From assembly GCA_002324875.1 (NCBI GenBank), contig NTJG01000017.1, forward strand, positions 1-64,000: 64,000 nucleotides of DNA. The letters run 5' to 3'. A program made the translations under genes and the position numbers. The DNA comes from Lysobacteraceae bacterium NML93-0793 (GTDB lineage Bacteria; Pseudomonadota; Gammaproteobacteria; Xanthomonadales; Xanthomonadaceae). Under the pieces are notes generated by a model. The model saw nothing but the letters and a program-made list of their open reading frames with translations, had not been told where the DNA came from and searched no databases. This document shows, in pieces, positions 1 through 7,889 of this stretch. Numbering within the stretch: position 1 is the stretch's first letter; every line of letters begins with the position of its first letter.

Positions 1-145
1 GCAGCGGCTCCGACGCGAGCACCAGCGTGCCGCGGTCCTGCGCCGCCAGCGCGTGCGCGTCGCCCGCCTCGCCGCGCGCCGCCCACCAGGCGGCGACACC
101 GAAGTTCAGGATGACCAGCAGGACGAGAAGCGCACGAAGCCACAT
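1..145 (-). CDS. Membrane-anchored protein, N-terminal fragment (possible SPOR-domain protein)
   Basis: The gene runs off the left edge; only about 48 N-terminal residues are visible. It starts with ATG at 145 and reads MWLRALLVLLVILNFGVAAW, a single hydrophobic segment with little charge, followed by an Ala/Glu-rich stretch. This is an uncleaved inner-membrane anchor or a signal peptide. It lies 10 bp downstream of coaX on the same strand and is probably the last gene of a birA-coaX operon. In xanthomonads the gene after coaX often encodes a SPOR-domain protein, but the domain itself would lie outside the window, so that identity is inferred from context only. Confidence 0.5.
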   Translation of the reverse strand, partial: MWLRALLVLLVILNFGVAAWWAARGEAGDAHALAAQDRGTLVLASEPL

Positions 146-155
146 GCCGTCGATT

Positions 156-899
156 CTAGGCGGCCGTGGCCGTCGTGGCGCGATACCAGCGCGCCAGGCC
201 GGCGAGGACGAGATCCGGCCGCATCCGCGCCTGGGGCAACAGCGCCTGCAGGGCGGGGGCGCCGCCGCCGTGCATCAGCAGGGCCGGCATGGCGCCGACC
301 CGCGCTGCGGCCTGCTGCACGCTGCGCTCGATCAGCGCCACGGCGGCGCCTTCGCAGCCGGAGACCAGCGCGTCGTCGGTATCGACCGCGAACTCCTCGT
401 AGCGTCCGCCTGCAGGCGCCAGCTGGGCCACCCGGCGGTGCAGGGCTTCGCGCATCAGGGTGGGCGATGGCCCGATCCGCCCGCCCAGATGGCGACCGTC
501 GACATCCAGCAGGTCGATCGTCAGCGCAGTGCCGACCCCGGCCACCATCACCGGGCCGGGTGCCTCGGCACGCGCGGCGAGCAGCGCGAGAAACCGGTCG
601 ACGCCGAGCCGTGCGGGATCGGCGTACGCGATCGTCACTCCGTCGAGCACCGGATGCGTGCGCGCCTGGATGACATCGGCGCCGCGCGCGCGCAGCGCAT
701 CCAGCAGCACCGCGTGCAGCGCCGGAGACGCGACGCTGGCGACGACAGCCGTGTCGATGCGCGGCGGCAGGGCCTCGATCCAGTCCGGATCCAGACCGCC
801 GCCTGCGTGCGCGGTGCCCGACACCGGGCCGATGCCGTCGCCGTGCAGGGGCGCATATTTGAGGCGCGTATTGCCGAGGTCCAGCAGCCAGACGCTCAT
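156..899 (-). CDS. coaX: Type III pantothenate kinase
   Basis: Catalyses ATP-dependent phosphorylation of pantothenate, the first step of coenzyme A synthesis, in the cytoplasm. The 247-residue length is normal for the family. Visible family motifs are the N-terminal phosphate-binding DLGNTRLK (residues 7-14), the GVDR motif (99-102), and GVGTALTID (121-129), which matches the family's GTA-T-D signature. The ATG overlaps the stop codon of birA by four bases (ATGA), so the two are translationally coupled. Type III enzymes are insensitive to CoA feedback and replace CoaA in this lineage. Confidence 0.95.
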   Translation of the reverse strand: MSVWLLDLGNTRLKYAPLHGDGIGPVSGTAHAGGGLDPDWIEALPPRIDTAVVASVASPALHAVLLDALRARGADVIQARTHPVLDGVTIAYADPARLGVDRFLALLAARAEAPGPVMVAGVGTALTIDLLDVDGRHLGGRIGPSPTLMREALHRRVAQLAPAGGRYEEFAVDTDDALVSGCEGAAVALIERSVQQAAARVGAMPALLMHGGGAPALQALLPQARMRPDLVLAGLARWYRATTATAA

Positions 900-1891
900 C
901 CGCCGCCCTCCGCACGCACGCTCACCTCGCCGGCGTGGAAGGTCTGCAGCCCGCCGTCGGCCACGCGCACCACGAGGGCGCCGTCCGCAGCCACGCCCTC
1001 GGCGATGCCCTCCACGCGTTCGCGGCCCGTCAGCACCGCGACCGGCCGCCCCTGCAGGGCATCCACCGTGCGGAACCGGGGCAGAAAGGGAGCCAGCCCG
1101 TCGCGGTCGAACTGCGCCAGCGCCGGCACCCAGGCGGCCAGCAAGGCGGCGGCGATCGCATTGCGCGATGGCGGCGCATCGGCGGCGAGCGCAGCCAGAT
1201 CGGTCCAGGGCTGGTCGATCCCCTCGGCCGCGGCCTCGGGCATGCGCACGTTGACGCCGATACCGAGCACCGCGCGGACCGGTCCGGCATGTTCGCCGCC
1301 GCCCTCGACCAGCACGCCGCCGAGTTTGTGCAGCGCCGGTCCCGTGGCGACGACGAGATCATTGGGCCACTTCAGCGCCACGTCCGTGATGCCGAGACCC
1401 TGCAGCGCCTCCACCGCCGCGATACCGGCGACGAGGCTCAGCCCGCCCAGGCGCGCGAGCCCGCCGTCGAACCCGCGCTGCAGGGACAGATAGACATGCG
1501 CCGCCAGCGGCGACTGCCAGGTCCGCCCGCGGCGTCCGCGGCCGCCGGTCTGGCGTTCAGCCAGCAGCACCTCCGCCTGCGGTCCGGGCATGGGACGCCG
1601 CAGCAGCTCGGCATTGGTGGAATCGAGCGACCACTCCACGTCGAGACCGGCGAGCCGGGCCTGCAGGGGTGCGGGCAGCGCGGCACGGATCGCATCGGCG
1701 TCGAGCAGATCGGGCCGATGGCGCAGTGCATAGCCGTGGCCGCGCCGCGCATCGACCGCGACCCCCGCGTCGCGCAGCTGGGCGATGCGCTTCCAGACCG
1801 CGGCCCGGGTCTGCCCGCATTCGCGTGCGAGCACATCACCCGACACCGGCCCCTGGCCGAGCCGCAGCAGCAGCGCGCGTTCGGCGTTCAT
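896..1891 (-). CDS. birA: Biotin--[acetyl-CoA-carboxylase] ligase / biotin operon repressor
   Basis: Activates biotin to biotinyl-AMP and attaches it to the biotin carrier protein of acetyl-CoA carboxylase; with its N-terminal winged helix it can also act as a repressor. An N-terminal HTH (about residues 5-58, with AAVWKRIAQLRDAG) is followed by the ligase core with GRGRRGR (117-123), the biotinyl-AMP loop, and KWPNDL further on. I place the start at the ATG at 1891 (MNAERALLL) rather than an upstream in-frame ATG at 1936, because the extra residues are Arg/His-rich and not typical of BirA. It is coupled to coaX by a four-base overlap. Confidence 0.93.
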   Translation of the reverse strand: MNAERALLLRLGQGPVSGDVLARECGQTRAAVWKRIAQLRDAGVAVDARRGHGYALRHRPDLLDADAIRAALPAPLQARLAGLDVEWSLDSTNAELLRRPMPGPQAEVLLAERQTGGRGRRGRTWQSPLAAHVYLSLQRGFDGGLARLGGLSLVAGIAAVEALQGLGITDVALKWPNDLVVATGPALHKLGGVLVEGGGEHAGPVRAVLGIGVNVRMPEAAAEGIDQPWTDLAALAADAPPSRNAIAAALLAAWVPALAQFDRDGLAPFLPRFRTVDALQGRPVAVLTGRERVEGIAEGVAADGALVVRVADGGLQTFHAGEVSVRAEGGG

Positions 1892-2077
1892 CCGCACCGC
1901 CGGATGGCGCCGGGGGCGGCACGCGTGGCATCGCACGTCGAGGCGGCATGGGCAGGCATGCCGCGATTATCGGCCAGCGCGGCGGCGACTGTCGCCGGGC
2001 CCGGGCCGCACCGGCGGCGCCCGGATCCTGCGCTATAGTGCCGGGCTGTACGCGCGCGATCTCTCACCGGGGTGCCG

Positions 2078-2350
2078 ATGTCCGTCCAACCGATTCTCTG
2101 CGGCGTTCTGCTCGCCGCCTGCCTGCCCGCGACCGCGCGCGACCTTCGCACGCCCGACGGTGCGGAGTCGGCGCCATGCGCCGCCGCGGCCGCAGCGGCC
2201 CCGGAGGGTGTCGATCCTGCCGTGGTCGGCCAACGCCGCGCGTCGAGCGGCAGCGCCTCCAAGACACGTCCCTCGGCGGGCGGCATCGACAGCGAACCGC
2301 CGTCGCGCGGCCCGCGCTGGCACAGCTTCCTGCCGGGCATGTTCCGCTGA
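2078..2350 (+). CDS. Small secreted hypothetical protein
   Basis: A 90-residue protein starting with ATG at 2078, in the gap between divergent birA and the MtfA-like gene. The N-terminus (MSVQPILCGVLLAACLPATA) looks like a signal peptide ending in an Ala-x-Ala type site. The mature part is short, Ala/Gly/Ser-rich and basic, with no recognisable domain, and ends in WHSFLPGMFR. It ends 13 bp before the peptidase gene, so the two may be co-transcribed. I do not recognise a family. Codon use fits the chromosome, but in GC-rich DNA a short ORF like this could be spurious. Confidence 0.45.
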   Translation: MSVQPILCGVLLAACLPATARDLRTPDGAESAPCAAAAAAAPEGVDPAVVGQRRASSGSASKTRPSAGGIDSEPPSRGPRWHSFLPGMFR

Positions 2351-2363
2351 GCGAGGCCGCCGG

Positions 2364-3119
2364 GTGTTGAGCGACTGGTGGCGCCGCCTGGTCTCCGGCG
2401 CGCCGCAGCCGATCGCGGCGGACGCCTGGCAATGCGCCGTGGACCGGCTGCCCTGGGTGGCCGCGCTGGACGCGCCGCGGTCTGCACGCCTCGCGCACCT
2501 GGCTGCGGTCTTCCTGCATCGCAAGACGATCACGCCGGTCGGCGATCTCCAGCTGTCGGACGAGGATCGCATCGCCCTCGCTGCGCTGTGCTGCCTGCCC
2601 TTGCTGGAGTTTGGGGAGGAAGGCCTGCACGGCTGGTCGCAGCTGATCGTCTATCCGGACGCGTTCCGGGTGAACCGTACCCACGTCGACGCGGCGGGCG
2701 TCATGCACGAGTGGGAGGACGAGCTGATCGGCGAGGCCTGGGACAGCGGTCCGCTGGTGCTGTCCTGGGCCGACGTGCAGGCCGACATCGCCGAGCCCGA
2801 TGCGGGCTTCTGCGTCGCGGTCCACGAAATGGTGCACAAGATCGACGCGCTCGACGGCGTCGTCGACGGCACGCCGCCACTGCCGCGTGCCTGGCAGAGC
2901 GCCTGGGCACGGGACTTCCAGTCCGCTTACAACGGCTTCGTCGCGCGCGTGGACGCAGGCGCGGACGTCGAGATCGACGCCTACGCAGCTGAAGCGCCGG
3001 AGGAATTCTTCGCCGTCTGCAGCGAGTACCACTTCAGCGCACCTGCGGTCCTGCGCCAGGCGCTTCCGACGGTCGCGGCGCATCTCGAACGCCTGTACGG
3101 TCGTTCGCCGTTCGCCTGA
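2364..3119 (+). CDS. MtfA-like zinc-dependent peptidase (M90 family)
   Basis: A cytosolic zinc metallopeptidase related to E. coli MtfA, which binds and inactivates the Mlc repressor of the glucose phosphotransferase system. The zinc site HEMVH (residues 154-158) is clear, and an acidic stretch near residue 210 (APEEFFAV) supplies the third ligand region expected of the fold. Length (251 aa) matches the family. The start is GTG at 2364; TTG at 2367 is the only close alternative. Whether an Mlc-type target exists in this organism cannot be judged from the window. Known from the family: aminopeptidase activity. Inferred: regulatory role. Confidence 0.82.
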   Translation: MLSDWWRRLVSGAPQPIAADAWQCAVDRLPWVAALDAPRSARLAHLAAVFLHRKTITPVGDLQLSDEDRIALAALCCLPLLEFGEEGLHGWSQLIVYPDAFRVNRTHVDAAGVMHEWEDELIGEAWDSGPLVLSWADVQADIAEPDAGFCVAVHEMVHKIDALDGVVDGTPPLPRAWQSAWARDFQSAYNGFVARVDAGADVEIDAYAAEAPEEFFAVCSEYHFSAPAVLRQALPTVAAHLERLYGRSPFA

Positions 3120-3128
3120 GCGCGGCGG

Positions 3129-4547
3129 TCAGAACCCGGGCGGCAGGCGGACACAGAAGCAGGCGCCGCCGAGCTCGTCGGAACGCCCCACCTGCAGCTC
3201 GCCGCGATAGCTGTGCACGATGTCCTGCACGATCGACAGGCCGATGCCGTGGCCCTGCACGCGCTCGTCGCCGCGCACGCCGCGCTGCAGCACTGTCGTC
3301 ACCCGGTCGGCCGGAATGCCGGGGCCGTCGTCCTCGACGACGAGCGTCAGACCCGGCCGTCGGTTCGGCGCGCGCTCGCCCTCCTTCACGGTCAGCAGCA
3401 CGCGACTGTTGGCCCATTTGAAGGCGTTTTCGAGCAGGTTGCCGAGCAGCTCCTGCAGGTCGCCGGGCTCGCCGTGGAAGCGCGCGGCCGGGTCGATCTC
3501 GAACTCGCACACCGCGCCCTTGGCGGCGTAGATCTTCTCAAGGCCGCGGACGATCTGCTCGGCATGCGGCTCGATCTCGATCGCCGCGGAAAACAACTGG
3601 TGACCGCTGGAGGCCGCGCGCGCCAGCTGGTAGGTCACCAGATCGGTCATGCGCTGCAGCTGCGCTTCCACTTCCTCGCGCAGCTCGGCCTCGCCGGTGC
3701 CTGCATCGAGCCGCGAACGCAGCACCGCGAGCGGCGTCTTCAGGCTGTGCGCGAGATCCGACATCGTGTTGCGCTGCCGGGCGAGATGCTCGCGCTCGCT
3801 CTCGATCAGCGCGTTGATGCTCTCGGTCAGCGGCTGCAGCTCACGCGGATGCTGCATGCCCATGCGATCGGCCTGGCCGCGCTGCACGCGCACCAGCTCG
3901 TGCTCGACCCGGCGCAGGGGCCACAGACTCCAGCGCACGATCAGCGCCTGCAGCAACAGCAGGATCACACCTGCGATGCCGAGGTTCACCCACAGCGCGG
4001 CGCGGAACACCCGCACCTGGCGCGGCACGATGCCCGCATCCTCCATGACGTAGATGGTGTACGCGAACTCGCTGTCGGGCCGCCCTTCCGGCGACCACAC
4101 CAGGCCGATGCCGTAGCGATAGACCTCGCCCGGCGTGCCGTCGCTGCGCACCATCGGCAGCGGGCCGTCGAAGCGTTCTTCCCGGGCACCGAGCATCGTG
4201 GCCTCGGGCAGCTCCTGGCCGGACGCCGACCGCGAATTCCAGCGATCGTTCGGCAGCACCACCTCGGCGTACAGCCCGCTGCCGGGCCGCAGGAAGCGAT
4301 CGTCGGGCGGTGATTCCGAGGGGTAGATCTCGCCGCCGCGCAGGAACTCGATGTCCCCGGCGTAGGCATAGACGTAGTTCCGCAGGCGCTCGCGCTGGCC
4401 CTCACCGGCAACGTCGATGAACGCCCGGTCGAGGGCGTAACCGGCCAGCGCGAGAAACGCCAGCAGGCCCACACTCGCCGCGAGCACCTGTCGGGCCTGC
4501 AGCGAGCGCGGACGCCAGCGCGCGGGATGTCGTCGTTCACCAGCCAT
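3129..4547 (-). CDS. phoQ: PhoQ-type sensor histidine kinase
   Basis: Inner-membrane sensor kinase of 472 residues, partner of the response regulator upstream. TM1 lies at about residues 20-45, a periplasmic sensor region at 46-180 and TM2 at 183-206, then a HAMP-like linker, the phosphoacceptor region AHSLKTPLAVL (His267) and an ATPase domain with the N box NLLENAFKWAN. The HSLKTPL phosphoacceptor motif is typical of the PhoQ group. The start is ATG at 4547; the open frame extends far upstream into the response regulator, which is a composition artefact. It follows the regulator by about 70 bp and is probably in the same transcript. The periplasmic domain is Asp/Glu-rich, compatible with divalent-cation sensing, but the signal is inferred. 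Confidence 0.85.
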   Translation of the reverse strand: MAGERRHPARWRPRSLQARQVLAASVGLLAFLALAGYALDRAFIDVAGEGQRERLRNYVYAYAGDIEFLRGGEIYPSESPPDDRFLRPGSGLYAEVVLPNDRWNSRSASGQELPEATMLGAREERFDGPLPMVRSDGTPGEVYRYGIGLVWSPEGRPDSEFAYTIYVMEDAGIVPRQVRVFRAALWVNLGIAGVILLLLQALIVRWSLWPLRRVEHELVRVQRGQADRMGMQHPRELQPLTESINALIESEREHLARQRNTMSDLAHSLKTPLAVLRSRLDAGTGEAELREEVEAQLQRMTDLVTYQLARAASSGHQLFSAAIEIEPHAEQIVRGLEKIYAAKGAVCEFEIDPAARFHGEPGDLQELLGNLLENAFKWANSRVLLTVKEGERAPNRRPGLTLVVEDDGPGIPADRVTTVLQRGVRGDERVQGHGIGLSIVQDIVHSYRGELQVGRSDELGGACFCVRLPPGF

Positions 4548-4618
4548 GACGCATCGTAGCCGGCGCCTCGCACTCCGGCACCGCACGACGCGGTGTCGGA
4601 CGCGAAAGCGCCGGTGAA

Positions 4619-5305
4619 TCAGCCTTCCGTATTGCGCGGAATCGCGAAGCGGTAACCGCGACCGCGGACGGTCTCGATCGGCTTGAGGGTGCCGTCGGGA
4701 TCGAGCTTCTTGCGCAGACGACCGATGAAGACCTCGAGCACGTTGGAGTCGCGGTCGAAGTCCTGCTGGTAGATGTGCTCGGTGAGATCGGCCTTCGAGA
4801 CCAGTTCGCCGGCGTGCATCATCAGATACTCGAGCACCTTGTACTCGTAGCTCGTGAGGTCGACGTTCTTGCCGTCGACGCTCACCGTCTGTGCGGCGAG
4901 ATCGAGCGTCACCGTGCCGCATTCGAGCGTCGGCTTGCTCCAGCCCGCGGCACGGCGCACCAGCGCATTGATGCGTGCCAGCAGTTCCTCGACGTGGAAC
5001 GGTTTGACCAGGTAGTCGTCGGCGCCCTGCTTGAGGCCGTCGACCTTGTCCTGCCAGCTCGAACGCGCGGTGAGAATCAGCACCGGAAACTGCTTGCCTT
5101 CCTCGCGCAGGGCCTTGATCAGCTCCATGCCCGACATCTTCGGCAGGCCGAGGTCGATGATGCCGACGTCGAAGGGCACCTCGCGGCCCATGTACAGGCC
5201 TTCCTCGCCGTCCTGGGCGGCATCGACAGCGAAGCCTTCACGCTTCAGGCGTGCGGCGAGGGTCTCACGTAGAGGGGCTTCGTCTTCGACGAGCAGGATG
5301 CGCAT
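4619..5305 (-). CDS. phoP: PhoP-type response regulator (OmpR family)
   Basis: A 228-residue transcriptional regulator: receiver domain with the acidic pocket E8-D9 region, phospho-acceptor D51 (IIDLGLP), T79 and K101 (VKPFHVEE), and a C-terminal winged-helix DNA-binding domain ending in ETVRGRGYRF. It closely matches the xanthomonad PhoP that controls virulence and envelope genes. It is the first gene of the phoP-phoQ unit; the sensor follows on the same strand. No PhoP box could be assigned with confidence in its upstream region. Confidence 0.88.
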   Translation of the reverse strand: MRILLVEDEAPLRETLAARLKREGFAVDAAQDGEEGLYMGREVPFDVGIIDLGLPKMSGMELIKALREEGKQFPVLILTARSSWQDKVDGLKQGADDYLVKPFHVEELLARINALVRRAAGWSKPTLECGTVTLDLAAQTVSVDGKNVDLTSYEYKVLEYLMMHAGELVSKADLTEHIYQQDFDRDSNVLEVFIGRLRKKLDPDGTLKPIETVRGRGYRFAIPRNTEG

Positions 5306-5360
5306 GGGTCAACTCCGGTCTGACGGCCGGACCGGCCGTGAATGGGGCGAGAATGCAGGA

Positions 5361-5738
5361 TCAATCGTCGTCGCCGCGTGCACGCATCGACCGTCCGCGT
5401 TGCTGGGGATCATCGACGTAGACCCGGACGCGCCCGCTGTCGTCCATGACCTTGATGCGGTTGAGGTCCCGCCCGTCGGAGTGCATGCGCTCCACGCTGA
5501 GCACGCGTCCACGCGTACTGCGTTCGATCCTGCGCACCGAATCGGACATCGAATCCTGCGCGCGGCCGCGGGTCGCGTCGGGACGCCCCAGCGACGCCCG
5601 CATGTCGGGCGCACTGCGCAGTCCTGCCTGCCCGGGCGGATCGTCGAAACCGGCCGCCTGCGACGCCCCGCACGCCATCAGCACCACGGCGAACAGGGAC
5701 ACGGGCAACACGGAATGCGACGAACCGGACACGGCCAC
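5361..5738 (-). CDS. Secreted or lipoprotein-type hypothetical protein upstream of phoP
   Basis: About 125 residues. With a GTG start at 5738 the N-terminus is a hydrophobic export signal (VLPVSLFAVVLMACGASQA) in which LMAC could be a lipobox and SQA a signal peptidase I site; either processing route is possible. The mature part is polar and repetitive in charge, with DRRIERSTRGR-like basic patches and a C-terminal YVDDPQQRGRSMRARGDDD tail. It resembles no family I know. It sits about 55 bp upstream of phoP on the same strand and could be regulated with it. An in-frame open region extends upstream to 5975 but lacks a credible start. Confidence 0.6.
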   Translation of the reverse strand: MAVSGSSHSVLPVSLFAVVLMACGASQAAGFDDPPGQAGLRSAPDMRASLGRPDATRGRAQDSMSDSVRRIERSTRGRVLSVERMHSDGRDLNRIKVMDDSGRVRVYVDDPQQRGRSMRARGDDD

Positions 5739-5859
5739 TCCTGGCAGACGACGGCGATAAGGTATTGAAGAGTCGGGGGAAAGCGGTGAATCCGTCCTTA
5801 ACTTTTCGTTGACATCGCAGTCGTCGTTCAGCTTCGGACGCGGCCTGATGATGGGCGGC

Positions 5860-6768
5860 TCAGTAGATTTCCGCAACGCAGCATCGAAGCGAGCCGCCTG
5901 CGGCCTCGATCGCGTCCAGTGCCACGGCCTCGATGCCGAACCCCGCTTCGGCCAGCAGGTGGCGAGCGCGCGCATCGAGGGCCTGCGCCGCGCCCGCGCT
6001 CATCCACACCGTGTCCGGCGACAGGGCGATCGCGTTGCCGCTGAAGGCGGCCTTCTGCTGCGGCGAGAGCGGTATGCCGTACGGATAGAACGCCGCGATG
6101 GCATCGGCCACGGCCGGGTCGGCGAAGCCGTCGCGACAGACCAGTGCGGCACGGCCGGCCAGCACCGCGAGCACGACATTGGTGTGGTATTCGCCCTCGG
6201 CGAGGTCGAACACCAGCGTCGCGCGCAGGCCGAAGGCCGCGTGCATCAGCCGGGCGCCGGCCTCGTCGCAGCGCGCGGACAGGCCGCAGAAGCCGAGACC
6301 GCGTGCGCGGTCGATGACCATCACGCCGGTCAGTTCGCAGGGATGGGGCTGCTCCGACAGGTCGATTTCCCGGTAGCCCAGCAGATCACGCAGAAAGCCG
6401 CGGATGTCGGCGCGCGTCGCCTCGCGCCGACGCACCGGGTGATGCATGCGGCCGACGATCGACCGCCCCGGCACGGTGGCGAAGACGTTGTTGGGGAACA
6501 CCGCGTCCGGCATGTCGTCGGCGCCGGCAAAGCACACCGTCGGCAACACGGCGGCCATCCGCTGCTGCAGCGCCCTGTGCTGGGCCTGCGCGGCTTCGCC
6601 ATCGAAGGCAGCGGCATCGGCCATGTAGCGGTTGTCGTGTGCGGATTCGTCGGCGCGCACGAACCGGTCCGGCGCCACCAGGAAGGCCGCGCGTGGCGTC
6701 GCGGCGGCGGCCTCCACGGGGCAGTCGCGCGCGAACGCGAAGAACGCGGCGGCGTCGCGAGTGATCAT
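5860..6768 (-). CDS. Arginine-deiminase-fold hydrolase (CtlX-like)
   Basis: A 302-residue enzyme of the guanidine-modifying (amidinotransferase) superfamily, similar to citrulline-hydrolysing CtlX and dimethylargininase-like proteins. Visible family elements are the PNNVF substrate-binding motif in the first third, EYHTNVV carrying the catalytic His, and a C-terminal Cys-containing stretch GGSLRCCVAEIY that supplies the nucleophile. It overlaps the end of dusA by four bases and so probably forms an operon with it. Substrate (citrulline, arginine or methylated arginine) cannot be told from sequence alone. Confidence 0.8.
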   Translation of the reverse strand: MITRDAAAFFAFARDCPVEAAAATPRAAFLVAPDRFVRADESAHDNRYMADAAAFDGEAAQAQHRALQQRMAAVLPTVCFAGADDMPDAVFPNNVFATVPGRSIVGRMHHPVRRREATRADIRGFLRDLLGYREIDLSEQPHPCELTGVMVIDRARGLGFCGLSARCDEAGARLMHAAFGLRATLVFDLAEGEYHTNVVLAVLAGRAALVCRDGFADPAVADAIAAFYPYGIPLSPQQKAAFSGNAIALSPDTVWMSAGAAQALDARARHLLAEAGFGIEAVALDAIEAAGGSLRCCVAEIY

Positions 6769-7811
6769 GCGGCCGCGCGCGAACGCGGGGTCTCGGTCGC
6801 GGCGATCGCGCGTTCGACCAGCGCCCAGTCGGCGTCTGTGCGGTGCGCACCTTCGCTGAGGATCTGGCGGAACATGCGGCCACCGGGCTGGCCATGGAAC
6901 AGCCCGAGGATGTGGCGCGTGATGTGCTTGAGCGCGACGCCCTCGGCCATCCGCGCCTCGGCATACGGTTGCAGGGCCCGCAGCAGCGCCGCGCGGGGCT
7001 GGACGTCCCGGCCAGCCAGCATCGCGTCGGCAGCGTGCAGCAGGTAGGGATCGTGATAGGCGGCCCGGCCGAGCATCACGCCGTCGACGTGCGCCAGCTG
7101 CGTGCGCACTGCCTCCAGCGTGGCGATGCCGCCGTTGAGCACCACCGGCAACGCAGGCCGTTCCTGCTTCAGGCGATGCGCCCAGTCGTAGCGCAGCGGC
7201 GGCACCTCACGGTTCTCCTTCGGCGACAGACCCTTGAGCCAGGCGTTGCGTGCGTGCACGACCACCAGCGCCGCGCCCGCCGCAACGGCGCCGTCGACGA
7301 ACGCGCGGAAGACCGCGTAATCGTCGTCCTCGTCGACGCCGAGCCGGCATTTCACCGTCACCGGCACATCGCTCGCTGCAGCCATCGCCGCCACGCAGTC
7401 GGCCACCAGCGCCGGTTCGCGCATCAGACAGGCGCCGAAGCGCCCGGCCTGCACGCGGTCGGACGGACAGCCGCAGTTGAGGTTGATCTCGTCGAAGCCG
7501 TGCCCGGCCGCGATCCGCGACGCCTCGGCCAGCAACGCCGGCTCGCTGCCGCCGAGCTGCAGCGCCAGCGGCGCCTGCTCGGGCGTGGCGGCCAGCAGCC
7601 GGCTGCGATCGCCATGGATCACCGCATTCGCATGCACCATCTCGGTGTAGAGCCGCGCGCCGGGCGCAAGGATGCGGTGGAACTGACGGCAGTGGACATC
7701 GGTCCAGTCCATCATCGGGGCGACCGAGAGGCGCACGGATGCGTCGTAGCGTGATTTGTCGCTCTTAACCAACGACTTACCCGAGTTTTGGAGTACCTCA
7801 GTTGCGCTCAT
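6765..7811 (-). CDS. dusA: tRNA-dihydrouridine(20/20a) synthase DusA, with N-terminus supplied by the mobile element
   Basis: Flavoenzyme that reduces U20/U20a in tRNA D-loops. The catalytic Cys lies in NCGCPSDRVQ and the FMN/phosphate site in HARNAWLKGLSPKENR; VVLNGGI and MLGRAAYHDP are standard DusA motifs. The gene is interrupted by the mobile element: residues before about VAPMMDWTD come from the element's left end, which provides the ATG at 7811 and about 26 new residues (MSATEVLQNSGKSLVKSDKS and following). The displaced original start is preserved at 24637. The reading frame stays open, so the enzyme is probably functional but now transcribed from an element-borne promoter. Confidence 0.93.
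   Translation of the reverse strand: MSATEVLQNSGKSLVKSDKSRYDASVRLSVAPMMDWTDVHCRQFHRILAPGARLYTEMVHANAVIHGDRSRLLAATPEQAPLALQLGGSEPALLAEASRIAAGHGFDEINLNCGCPSDRVQAGRFGACLMREPALVADCVAAMAAASDVPVTVKCRLGVDEDDDYAVFRAFVDGAVAAGAALVVVHARNAWLKGLSPKENREVPPLRYDWAHRLKQERPALPVVLNGGIATLEAVRTQLAHVDGVMLGRAAYHDPYLLHAADAMLAGRDVQPRAALLRALQPYAEARMAEGVALKHITRHILGLFHGQPGGRMFRQILSEGAHRTDADWALVERAIAATETPRSRAAA
7699..7718 (-). repeat. Left attachment site (att core, dusA)
   Basis: This 20-bp sequence (TCGGTCCAGTCCATCATCGG on the plus strand) encodes the DusA motif MMDWTD and occurs identically at 24576-24595. To the left lies host dusA; to the right lies element DNA. Beyond the core the two copies remain similar (GAGAGGCG shared), because the element end mimics the dusA coding sequence. 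Confidence 0.88.
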
Positions 7812-7845
7812 GTTCGGTTGATTTCGGCAGTTTTCGGGTCGTCGT

Positions 7846-7883
7846 TGCTACGCTGGATGCTACGTAAAAGGCCATGTAGCATC
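7846..7883. promoter_or_regulatory. Repeats upstream of the integrase (candidate arm-type or operator sites)
   Basis: Between the element's dusA start and the integrase ATG lie two direct copies of TGCTACG (7846-7852, 7858-7864) and an inverted copy. The second direct copy and the inverted one form a perfect 8-bp inverted repeat, GATGCTAC (7856-7863) and GTAGCATC (7876-7883), with 12 bp between. The place, next to both attL and the int start, suits arm-type integrase binding or int autoregulation. Function is inferred. Confidence 0.5.
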
Positions 7884-7889
7884 GTCCCT

